A DNA stretch of 12,766 nucleotides, taken from the NCBI GenBank assembly GCA_937899895.1, contig CALBQR010000007.1:1-12766 (forward strand). Reading direction: 5' to 3'. A program made the translations under genes and the position numbers. The notes beneath the pieces are model-generated. The model made no database searches, was not told where the DNA came from, and saw only the letters and a program-made list of their open reading frames with translations. Origin of the DNA: an uncultured Alistipes sp. Its GTDB lineage: Bacteria > Bacteroidota > Bacteroidia > Bacteroidales > Rikenellaceae. The stretch's first letter is position 1. Each line of letters begins with the position of its first letter. This document shows positions 6,473-12,766 of the stretch, in pieces.

Positions 6473-8248
6473 TCACTTTTTTAGCTTTTCCAATCGGGCT
6501 TCGATTTCAGCCTTATCGTAGCCTGCATCGCGTGCCTTTTCCCAATATATTCGAGCCATAAAATTCTCACCCAGCGCGTGTAAAATGTCGCCATAGTGGC
6601 ACATCAGCACCTCGCTCTGCGTCTGATCGAGGGCGATGGCCGAGCGCATAGCCTTCTTCGCCTCGTCGTAGCGACCGAGCTTGTAGAGGATCCACGCGTA
6701 GGTATCGAGATAGGTCGAATTGTTGCGCGATATCTCGATCGCACGGCTACTCATTTCGAGTGCCCGCTCCAATTCGCGCCCCTCCTCCGACAGAAAATAG
6801 GAGTAGTTATTCAGCAGACCCGCATCGTTGGGCAGCAGTTTGAGAGCCTTTTCGTAGCTTCGGAAGGCCGCTTTGTGGCGGTTGTCGGAGTATTGCGCAT
6901 CGCCGATCATCGAGAGCGTGGCTCCGCGCAACGAGTCGCTGTCGATACGTTTCAGAGCATCGACAAAGGCCTCCTCGGCCTTGCGATATTGGTGATTTAC
7001 AAGGTAATAGGTTCCTCGACGAAGGATGAACTCCGCGCGGTCGGGGAAACGCTCCATCGCACGACGGGTGTAGTACTCGACCGAGTCGGCACGCTTCTTA
7101 AAACTCTCGATGTCGAGGATCATATTGAAAATCTCGACACGCGGCACCGAGTCATTGACGTGCGATTTATAGATCTCCAACGCGCGATCCATATCGCCCG
7201 TCGTGATCAGGTGGCCCGTATAAAGTTCCATTGCCTCGTAGTCGTCGGGATGAGTTACAGCGACGGTCATCGCCAACTGATTGAGCTGGCCGTAGTACTG
7301 TTTATAGTACTCGATATTTGAAGTTAAACGCTTGAAATTATCGATTTTACCCTGCAAAGGCACACGCTTCGACGCGTAGAGCGGAACCAGCGTACGCAGG
7401 TAGTTCGAGTGATCGTTGCGGCGGCCGTAGTAGTCGTTCAGCGAGCCGAGCACATCGACACTCGTCGAGTCGAGCGCGAGGGCCTTCTGGTAATTGACCA
7501 TCGCCAGCGAATCTTTCTGTGCGTGGGCATACAATTCGGCCGCAATGATGTAATTTTCAATATTATAGGGGTCGGCCGCAATCAACTCTTCGGACTGCTT
7601 CAACGCGCGATCATACTGCGCCGTTGCCACCAAAAGTTGGCGTTTGAGGGGCGAGATCGCCTCGTGAATTCCGAAGCGCATCTCGGCCGAATCGAGCACG
7701 ATAATCGCCGAGAAAGGTTGCTCCTTCTCGCTGTACAACATCGCCAAAATGCGGTGATTTTCAGGGTTATTGCCCTGCAAACGGAGCATATTGTTGTAGA
7801 TACGGATGCCGTCGTCGTACTGCTCGCGGAAGATTTGCAGACGACCGAGCTGCGCATTGTACCAGACGTTGTTCGTGTCGGTGCGATAGGCGCGACGGCT
7901 GTATCGCTCGGCCTCGTCGTTGTCCAACGTGGCGAGCATCGCGGCAGTGTGGTAGGCGGCGGGAGCGTAGGCGGTATCGAGTTGCAAAGCGCGCTCGAAA
8001 TGGCGACGTGCCGCGCTCGAATCCTCGTGCAGACGATAGGCCTTCAAACCCTCGATATAGTGCCACACTTTGTGCGCCTCGGCGGGATAATCGCTCGGCG
8101 GCGTGGTGTCGTGCTTGATAGTTAAAGTGCTGTCAATCAGCATTGCAGGCGTTGTCTTGGGCGCAGTACCTTGGGGCAATGCTCCACACGAGAACATCGC
8201 CAACGTGAGAACCATCACTGCGGTCCGTATTACACCTCCGTAACGCAT
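6473..8248 (-). CDS. TPR-repeat lipoprotein
   Basis: 591 residues from ATG 8248. The start gives a compact lipoprotein signal (MRYGGVIRTAVMVLTLAMFSC) with the lipidated Cys near residue 21. An in-frame ATG at 8290 would add 14 charged residues and overlap the hairpin after pheS, so I prefer 8248. After a Pro/Thr-rich linker (about 25-50) nearly the whole protein is tetratricopeptide repeats. Clear units are ARRHFERALQLDTAYAPAAYH, YDDGIRIYNNMLRLQGNNPENH, SLAMVNYQKALALDSTSVDVL, ALEIYKSHVNDSVPR, HKAAFRSYEKALKLLPNDAGLL and ALEMSSRAIEISRNNSTYL. The protein probably sits in the envelope facing the periplasm as a protein-binding scaffold. First gene of the run with the EnvC-like protein, ybeY and mnmG (9 bp gap to the next), which hints at an envelope-assembly role; the specific partner is unknown. 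Confidence 0.88.
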   Translation of the reverse strand: MRYGGVIRTAVMVLTLAMFSCGALPQGTAPKTTPAMLIDSTLTIKHDTTPPSDYPAEAHKVWHYIEGLKAYRLHEDSSAARRHFERALQLDTAYAPAAYHTAAMLATLDNDEAERYSRRAYRTDTNNVWYNAQLGRLQIFREQYDDGIRIYNNMLRLQGNNPENHRILAMLYSEKEQPFSAIIVLDSAEMRFGIHEAISPLKRQLLVATAQYDRALKQSEELIAADPYNIENYIIAAELYAHAQKDSLAMVNYQKALALDSTSVDVLGSLNDYYGRRNDHSNYLRTLVPLYASKRVPLQGKIDNFKRLTSNIEYYKQYYGQLNQLAMTVAVTHPDDYEAMELYTGHLITTGDMDRALEIYKSHVNDSVPRVEIFNMILDIESFKKRADSVEYYTRRAMERFPDRAEFILRRGTYYLVNHQYRKAEEAFVDALKRIDSDSLRGATLSMIGDAQYSDNRHKAAFRSYEKALKLLPNDAGLLNNYSYFLSEEGRELERALEMSSRAIEISRNNSTYLDTYAWILYKLGRYDEAKKAMRSAIALDQTQSEVLMCHYGDILHALGENFMARIYWEKARDAGYDKAEIEARLEKLKK

Positions 8249-8272
8249 TGATTGATAGCTTTTTGGTATTAG

Positions 8273-8306
8273 TTTCGCCCCCTCGACCACGGCCGAAGGG
8301 GCGAAA
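8273..8306 (-). repeat. GC-rich hairpin between pheS and the TPR lipoprotein gene
   Basis: TTTCGCCCC (8273-8281) pairs with GGGGCGAAA (8298-8306), and inner TCG (8283-8285) pairs with CGA (8294-8296). It sits 15 bases after the pheS stop and 25 before the lipoprotein start (both on the minus strand). There is no T run after it on either strand, so it is not a standard intrinsic terminator. It may weaken read-through from pheS, stabilise the upstream mRNA 3' end, or shape the next leader. Confidence 0.6.
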
Positions 8307-8320
8307 TAGAGTCATTGCAA

Positions 8321-9364
8321 TTAGAGTGCCGAGTCGAATTGGTGCAGGAAGCGCACGTCGTTCTCGAAATAGAGGCGCAGGTCCTTCACGCCATATTTGA
8401 GCATTGCGATACGCTCAACGCCCATACCGAATGCGAAACCGCTATACTCTTCGGGGTCGATACCGCTGGCTTTCAATACGTTAGGATCGACCATGCCGCA
8501 ACCCATAATTTCGAGCCAACCGGTGCCCTTGCAGACGTTGCAGCCCTTACCGCCGCATAGATTACACGAAACATCGACCTCGGCCGAAGGCTCGGTGAAG
8601 GGGAAGTACGAGGGGCGCATACGGATCGTTGCGCTCTCGCCGAACATCTCCTTTGCGAAGTAGAGGATCGACTGCTTCAAGTCGGCAAACGACACATTTT
8701 TATCGATATAGAGGCCCTCGACCTGGTGGAAGATGCAGTGTGCGCGATACGAGATAGCCTCGTTACGGAACACGCGACCGGGGCAGACCACGCGGATCGG
8801 CGGACGCTGGTGCTCCATCGTGCGCACCTGAATCGACGAGGTGTGGGTACGCAGCAGCACATCCTTCTGGTTGGGCTCGTCAGAGTTCTTCTCAACGAAG
8901 AATGTATCCTGCATATCGCGTGCAGGGTGCTCCATCGGGAAGTTGAGTGACGAGAATACGTGCCAATCGTCCTCGATTTCGGGGCCGTCGGCGATGGTGT
9001 AGCCCAGACGCGAGAAGATGTCGCAGATCTGGTTACGCACGAGCGAAATGGGGTGGCGCGAGCCGAGTTGCTCGGCCGAGCCGGGGCGAGTCATATCGCC
9101 GATGAGCGATGCAGCGTCGGCAGCACCCGCTTCGGCCTCGGCTTTGAGCGTTGCGATGCGCTCCTGTGCGAGGTTTTTGAGCTGGTTGATCTTCTGTCCG
9201 AGTTCGCGTTTTTGTTCGGGAGCTACGGTTTTGAACTCCTCCATCAGTCGGTTGAGTTCGCCTTTTTTGCCGAGGACTTTAATTCTAAACTCCTCAATTT
9301 CAGCGGGATTCTTTGAATCGAACGCTTCGACTTCGGCGAGCAATGTTGCTATTTTCTCTACCAT
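8321..9364 (-). CDS. pheS: Phenylalanyl-tRNA synthetase alpha subunit
   Basis: 347 residues, the catalytic subunit of the (alpha-beta)2 enzyme that charges tRNA-Phe. An N-terminal tRNA-binding coiled coil (about 1-85) is followed by the class II catalytic core. Seen are GSRHPISLVRNQICDIFSRLG (about 101-121), DGPEIEDDWHVFSSLNFPMEHPARD, motif 2 with CPGRVFRNEAISYRAHCIFHQVEGL (about 194-218), RPSYFPFTEPSAEVDVSC, and motif 3 GFAFGMGVERIAMLKYG (about 309-325). A CxxC-x4-CxxC cluster (C267, C270, C275, C278) sits between RPSYFPFTEPSAEV and TGWLEIMGCGMV. E. coli PheS, as I recall it, lacks this; it is seen in many other phyla and may bind zinc. pheT is not adjacent, so alpha and beta are encoded apart. 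A TAnnTTTG box lies 54 bases upstream. Confidence 0.97.
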   Translation of the reverse strand: MVEKIATLLAEVEAFDSKNPAEIEEFRIKVLGKKGELNRLMEEFKTVAPEQKRELGQKINQLKNLAQERIATLKAEAEAGAADAASLIGDMTRPGSAEQLGSRHPISLVRNQICDIFSRLGYTIADGPEIEDDWHVFSSLNFPMEHPARDMQDTFFVEKNSDEPNQKDVLLRTHTSSIQVRTMEHQRPPIRVVCPGRVFRNEAISYRAHCIFHQVEGLYIDKNVSFADLKQSILYFAKEMFGESATIRMRPSYFPFTEPSAEVDVSCNLCGGKGCNVCKGTGWLEIMGCGMVDPNVLKASGIDPEEYSGFAFGMGVERIAMLKYGVKDLRLYFENDVRFLHQFDSAL

Positions 9365-9417
9365 TGGTTCTGTTATTTTATTGTTTTTCGTGATTTTACG
9401 TAAATATTACCAAGCTA

Positions 9418-9425
9418 CAAAGTTA
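9418..9425 (-). promoter_or_regulatory. Probable pheS promoter -7 box (TAACTTTG)
   Basis: Read on the minus strand this is TAACTTTG, matching the Bacteroidetes sigma-ABfr -7 consensus TAnnTTTG. It would give a 5' leader of roughly 45 bases before the pheS ATG. I do not see a clear TTTG at the -33 position, where the sequence is AT-rich (CCAAATAATTTT). Confidence 0.55.
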
Positions 9426-9480
9426 GAAAATTATTTGGATATGCCCTACTTTCTACGGCTGATATTCGCACGTTTCGCCG

Positions 9481-9505
9481 AAAAAGGCAAAAACTATGTT
9501 TTTGC
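9481..9505 (-). terminator. Second, AT-rich hairpin downstream of ygiQ
   Basis: GCAAAAAC (9487-9494) pairs perfectly with GTTTTTGC (9498-9505) around TAT. On the minus strand it is followed by C and five T (9485-9481). It could serve as a back-up terminator for the queA-ygiQ transcript or simply insulate the pheS promoter. The stem is weak. Confidence 0.4.
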
Positions 9506-9545
9506 ACGTGTGTGTAGAGGGCTGTTTTTCCCCTTTGCCGAGCAT

Positions 9546-9569
9546 AAAAAACCACGCCCGAAAGCGAGG
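9546..9569 (-). terminator. Probable terminator of ygiQ
   Basis: On the minus strand CCTCGC pairs with GCGTGG (one U-U mismatch) around a TTTCGG loop, followed by six T (9551-9546). It starts 14 bases after the ygiQ stop, the expected place for an intrinsic terminator. Confidence 0.55.
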
Positions 9570-9582
9570 TTGCAACTCTATT

Positions 9583-11430
9583 TTATCTCTTATTTCGTTT
9601 GGGGTGCTGGGGCTTACTCCGACCCGTTTTCGGATATGTCGATGAGCCTTTTTGCGGGCGTGAGGTGTCGGCTCCCTTCTGCGAACGAGCAGAGATGGCA
9701 CCCTTTTGCGGGCGCGATGATTGCTGTCCCTCGCGGAAGAAATAGGATTTTTGGCGTCGTTTATCGTCTTGATTGCGAGCAACATACAACGCTTTGCCCG
9801 TATAGGGATCGGTGCCCGTGTAGAACATCACCGACGAGAGCGTCATCGGCGTCGGCGTAAGATCCTGCACCTGTTCGAGCGTGAAATGCAGACGACCAAG
9901 CACCCTCTGCGACAGTGCGCGCATATCGGCCTCGGTGCAACCGGGGTGGCTCGAAATGAAATATGGAATCAATTGATAATTAAGTCCTTCGGCGCGACAC
10001 ACCGCGTGGAAATCCGAATTCAACTGCTCGAACATCGCAAAGGGCGGCTTGCGCATCAGGCGCAAAACTTCGTCTTCGGTATGTTCGGGTGCGACCTTCA
10101 AACGGCCCGACGTGTGGTGCTTGATGACCGTCGCTAAATAGGGCGAATCGTCGAAGAGATCGTAGCGTATGCCGCTACCGATAAACGCCTTTTTGATCCC
10201 CTTCACCGCGCGGATTTTCGAGTAGAGGTCGAGCAGCGGGCGGTGGTCATTATTGAGGTTGGGACAGCGGCGCGGATGAAGGCACGACGGGCGGCGACAA
10301 CGGCGACAAAGCTCACGGTCGCGACCCCCCATTTGGTACATATTTGCCGACGGAGCACCCACGTCGGAGAGGTATCCTCGGAAGTCGGGCATCTGCGTAA
10401 TACGCTCAACCTCAGCGAGAATTGAACGCTCCGAGCGCGAATTGATAAATTTGCCCTGATGGGCCGAAATCGTACAGAAACTGCAACCGCCGAAGCACCC
10501 GCGATGGATATTGACCGAGTGTTTAATCATCTCCCACGCCGGAATATCGCCCTTACCGCGATAGCGCGGGTGGGGAGCGCGTTCGTAGGGCAGGTCGAAA
10601 CTTTGGTCTAACTCGCTCTGTGTCAGTGTTGTATGTGGCGGATTGACAACGACATAGCGATCGCCCGTCGGCTCGACCAACGTCTGCGTCTGCTCCATCA
10701 GGTTGCTCAAAGTCTCGATGCGGGTGAAATTCTCGGCAAAGGCCTGTTTATCGTGGCAACACTCCTCGAACGAGTGCAGGCGGATGGTCTGCTCCTCGTC
10801 AAGGCGATCGACATAGGAGCTATCGGCCACGAACGCTACCTGTCGCAGACGGCGTAAAAGTTTGGCATTAAAGCCATTACGCATCGCTGCCGCAACCTCC
10901 TGAATCACCTTCTCGCCCATACCATAGACCAACAGATCGGCACCGCTGTCGATCAAAAGCGAGGGCATCAGTCGCTCGTTCCAATAGTCGTAGTGGGTCA
11001 GTCGGCGCAACGAGGCTTCGATGCCGCCCACCACAACGGGCACGTGCGGATAGAGCTGTTTGAGGATGCGGGTGTAGGTCTGTACCGCGCGATCGGGACG
11101 GAAGCCTGCCTTGCCACCTGCCGTATAGGCGTCGTTGCTACGCAGGCGTTTGTTGGCGGTGTAGTGATTGACCATCGAGTCCATCGCACCTCCCGACACC
11201 GCAAAAAACAGGCGCGGTGTGCCCAACTTGCGGAAATCGCGCAGATCGTCGCGCCAATTCGGCTGCGGCACAATCGCCACGCGGTAGCCCTCTTTTTCGA
11301 GCAGACGACCGATGACCGCCGCCCCGAACGAGGGGTGGTCGATATAGGCATCGCCCGTGAAGAGGATCACATCGACGTAATCCCAACCCAGAGCTTCGAT
11401 CTCTTTAACGGTTGTCGGTAGAAAGGCCAT
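9583..11430 (-). CDS. YgiQ family radical SAM protein (UPF0313)
   Basis: 615 residues. The N-terminal UPF0313 domain (about 1-300) contains the family hallmarks LGWDYVDVILFTGDAYIDHPSFG, GYRVAIVPQP, VSGGAMDSMVNHYTANK, and VVVGGIEASLRRLTHYDYW. The radical SAM core follows: HRGCFGGCSFC puts the [4Fe-4S]-binding cysteines at 312, 316 and 319, then TISAHQGKFINSRSE. A Cys-rich segment ELCRRCRRPSCLHPRRCP (C375, C378, C383, C389) could hold another metal site. APEHTEDEVLRLMRKP, the PYFISSHPGCTE segment and TPTPMTLSSVMFYTGTDPYTG are also typical. The reaction is not established; the YgiQ label means family membership only. The C-terminal tail (about 570-615) is low-complexity and basic with repeated PQKG units. 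It starts 16 bp after the queA stop and is probably co-transcribed with it. Confidence 0.95.
   Translation of the reverse strand: MAFLPTTVKEIEALGWDYVDVILFTGDAYIDHPSFGAAVIGRLLEKEGYRVAIVPQPNWRDDLRDFRKLGTPRLFFAVSGGAMDSMVNHYTANKRLRSNDAYTAGGKAGFRPDRAVQTYTRILKQLYPHVPVVVGGIEASLRRLTHYDYWNERLMPSLLIDSGADLLVYGMGEKVIQEVAAAMRNGFNAKLLRRLRQVAFVADSSYVDRLDEEQTIRLHSFEECCHDKQAFAENFTRIETLSNLMEQTQTLVEPTGDRYVVVNPPHTTLTQSELDQSFDLPYERAPHPRYRGKGDIPAWEMIKHSVNIHRGCFGGCSFCTISAHQGKFINSRSERSILAEVERITQMPDFRGYLSDVGAPSANMYQMGGRDRELCRRCRRPSCLHPRRCPNLNNDHRPLLDLYSKIRAVKGIKKAFIGSGIRYDLFDDSPYLATVIKHHTSGRLKVAPEHTEDEVLRLMRKPPFAMFEQLNSDFHAVCRAEGLNYQLIPYFISSHPGCTEADMRALSQRVLGRLHFTLEQVQDLTPTPMTLSSVMFYTGTDPYTGKALYVARNQDDKRRQKSYFFREGQQSSRPQKGAISARSQKGADTSRPQKGSSTYPKTGRSKPQHPKRNKR
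9640..9723 (-). repeat. Degenerate repeats encoding the basic PQKG tail of YgiQ
   Basis: The last ~45 codons of the ygiQ gene contain three related units, SRPQKGA, ARSQKGA and SRPQKGS (residues about 572-596). In DNA they share a CCCTTTTGCGGGCG-like core (plus-strand sense near 9651, 9672 and 9702). Such tails are variable outside the conserved domain and can change length by slippage. Confidence 0.6.
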
Positions 11431-11446
11431 TTTCTAACGTAGTTAT

Positions 11447-12661
11447 CTATTTTCGTAGCAATATCGACGAGTCGCCGTAGCTCAAAAAGCGGAAATCGTT
11501 CGCCAGCGCAAAGTCGTAAATAGCGTGCCAATCGTCGCCCACAAGAGCCGAAACCAACAGCAACAAGGTCGATCGCGGTTGGTGGAAATTGGTTACCATA
11601 CCCTCGACGATGCGGAACCGATAGCCGCAGGGCGTGATCATAATCTGCGTCGAGGTTTTCAAGCGGTCCAACCCCTCGCGCTCCATATATTCAATCAGCG
11701 CGTCGAGCAGCTCCGCACCACCCACCTCGGCGGGAATATCGTACAACTCCCACTGACCTACTGTGCGTTCGCAATCGGGTGTGCCACTGCACTTTACGCG
11801 GTAGCCAAGAGCCGCAATCGACTCCAACGTGCGTACCGATGTGGTGCCTACGGCGATGATCGATCCGTGCTTGCGACGCAGATTGTGAAGCGTCGCAAGG
11901 CGCACCTCGAAATGCTCGGTGTGCATCGGGTGGTTGGCGGCGTTCTCCTCCTTGACAGGTAGGAATGTACCTGCGCCAACGTGCAACGTAACCTCCTCAA
12001 ATTCAATACCCTCGCCCTTCAACTCCTCGATCAGTTCCGAGGTGAAATGCAGACCTGCGGTCGGTGCTGCCACCGACCCCTCGAAACGCGAATAGACGGT
12101 CTGGTAGCGGGTGTTGTCGATCTCCTCGCTCTCGCGGCCCAAGTAGGGCGGAATGGGGATTCGACCCAACTCTTCGAGTAACTGACCGAACGAGAGCGGT
12201 GCCTCCCAACGGAAGCGGACAATGCTCTCACGGCCTTGATTTTCAACACGTTCAGCCACCAATCGTGTAGGCTGACCCTCATACTCGAAGTCGATCAGCA
12301 GTTCGCCCTCCTTCCACTTTTTCGAGTTGCCGACAATGCAGCTCCACTCCGAGCAGCCACGCACAGCAAAGGCACGTTCGTAGTCGGCCGGGGCGTGGGG
12401 TTCGAGGCAGAAGATCTCGATACGCGCACCTGACGGCTTGTGCATCACGATACGTGCGCGGATCACCTTTGTATTATTAAAGACCAACATCGTCCCCTTG
12501 GGCAGCACCTCGCCAATGCGATAGAAGCGGCTCTCGGCGATCTCGCCCGCACGATAGACGAGCAGTTTAGACTGCTGTCGCTCGTCGAGCGGAAACTTTG
12601 CGATTCGCTCGTCGGGCAGTTCGTAGGCGTAGTCGTTGATATCTATTTGAAATCTACTCAT
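11447..12661 (-). CDS. queA: S-adenosylmethionine:tRNA ribosyltransferase-isomerase
   Basis: 404 residues. QueA transfers and isomerises the ribosyl part of SAM onto 7-aminomethyl-7-deazaguanine in tRNA to form epoxyqueuosine, the penultimate step of queuosine synthesis at wobble G34. Seen: YELPDERIAKFPLDERQQSKLLV (about 13-35), TMLVFNNTKVIRARI (57-71), GRIPIPPYLGR (166-176), VYSRFEGSVAAPTAGLHFT (189-207), LHVGAGTFLPV (226-236), GTTSVRTLES (272-281), TNFHQPRSTLLLLVSAL (357-373) and FLSYGDSSIL at the end. The protein is longer than the usual ~345-356 because the stretch between RTLES and ITPCGYRF (about 282-342) is expanded. ATG 12661 gives a standard N-terminus. A TAnnTTTG box lies 25 bases upstream. 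First gene of a two-gene unit with ygiQ. Confidence 0.95.
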   Translation of the reverse strand: MSRFQIDINDYAYELPDERIAKFPLDERQQSKLLVYRAGEIAESRFYRIGEVLPKGTMLVFNNTKVIRARIVMHKPSGARIEIFCLEPHAPADYERAFAVRGCSEWSCIVGNSKKWKEGELLIDFEYEGQPTRLVAERVENQGRESIVRFRWEAPLSFGQLLEELGRIPIPPYLGRESEEIDNTRYQTVYSRFEGSVAAPTAGLHFTSELIEELKGEGIEFEEVTLHVGAGTFLPVKEENAANHPMHTEHFEVRLATLHNLRRKHGSIIAVGTTSVRTLESIAALGYRVKCSGTPDCERTVGQWELYDIPAEVGGAELLDALIEYMEREGLDRLKTSTQIMITPCGYRFRIVEGMVTNFHQPRSTLLLLVSALVGDDWHAIYDFALANDFRFLSYGDSSILLRK

Positions 12662-12685
12662 TTTTCACTGAAAGAATTTACCCTA

Positions 12686-12693
12686 CAAAAGTA
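12686..12693 (-). promoter_or_regulatory. Probable queA promoter -7 box (TACTTTTG)
   Basis: Read on the minus strand, TACTTTTG matches the Bacteroidetes -7 consensus TAnnTTTG, 24 bases before the queA ATG. About 19 bases further upstream is a TTTC, one mismatch from the -33 TTTG. The leader would be short. Confidence 0.55.
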
Positions 12694-12766
12694 CTCAATA
12701 ATTTGTGCCCGTGAAACTTTCTCGGAAATTTTACGCATCTTTGTTGCACTTTGGTGCGCCCAAACG

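Noticed and set aside
12742..12757. Small GCAC-TTTG-GTGC hairpin near the right edge
   Set aside because: Four-base stem only, no T run, and the neighbouring sequence is outside the window.
1..12766. CRISPR arrays, insertion sequences, tRNA/rRNA genes, defence or toxin-antitoxin genes
   Set aside because: Looked for repeats, transposase-like frames, terminal inverted repeats and tRNA-like folds; none seen. Nearly all bases from 1547 on belong to recognisable housekeeping genes.

Overview
The window looks like chromosomal DNA from a Bacteroidales gut bacterium, most probably Rikenellaceae/Alistipes-like. This rests on the style of the recognisable proteins (PheS with a CxxC-x4-CxxC insert, YbeY lacking the third His, a long QueA), on start sites without strong Shine-Dalgarno sequences, and on two TAnnTTTG boxes of the Bacteroidetes -7 type. 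The species call is from memory of protein families, not from a search.

Layout. Bases 1 to about 570 do not fit the rest. On the minus strand there is a fragment resembling a Firmicutes (Clostridia-type) endolytic transglycosylase MltG. It is followed at 485-571 by a short plus-strand start of an unrelated ORF with a strong GGAGGA ribosome site. That start runs in frame into the C-terminal half of a Bacteroidetes methionyl-tRNA synthetase (metG, from about 572). The catalytic half of MetG is absent. This left edge is best read as a chimeric join (assembly or library artefact, or a rearrangement). metG is followed 21 bp later by ilvE (branched-chain aminotransferase), which ends in a UUCG-loop terminator.

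Bases 2570-2974 lie between convergent genes. They hold the ilvE terminator, an AT-rich spacer, and two identical 16-bp parS-like palindromes (TGTTCCACGTGGAACA) 92 bp apart. The second is the core of a 30-bp perfect palindrome flanked by A and T runs, placed so that it can also act as the terminator of the minus-strand operon ending in mnmG. parS next to mnmG (gidA) suggests an origin-proximal location.

The rest is minus-strand housekeeping. One likely operon (8248 down to 2975) encodes a TPR lipoprotein, an EnvC-like degenerate LytM/coiled-coil protein (envelope division or amidase activation), YbeY (rRNA maturation) and MnmG (tRNA wobble-uridine modification). Upstream of it is pheS (phenylalanyl-tRNA synthetase alpha), with its own promoter and separated by a hairpin. 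Furthest right is a queA-ygiQ pair (queuosine biosynthesis enzyme plus UPF0313 radical SAM protein), with a promoter near 12690 and terminator-like hairpins at 9481-9569. No mobile element, CRISPR, RNA gene or dedicated defence system is visible. The unusual parts are the mosaic left edge and the parS/terminator palindrome.
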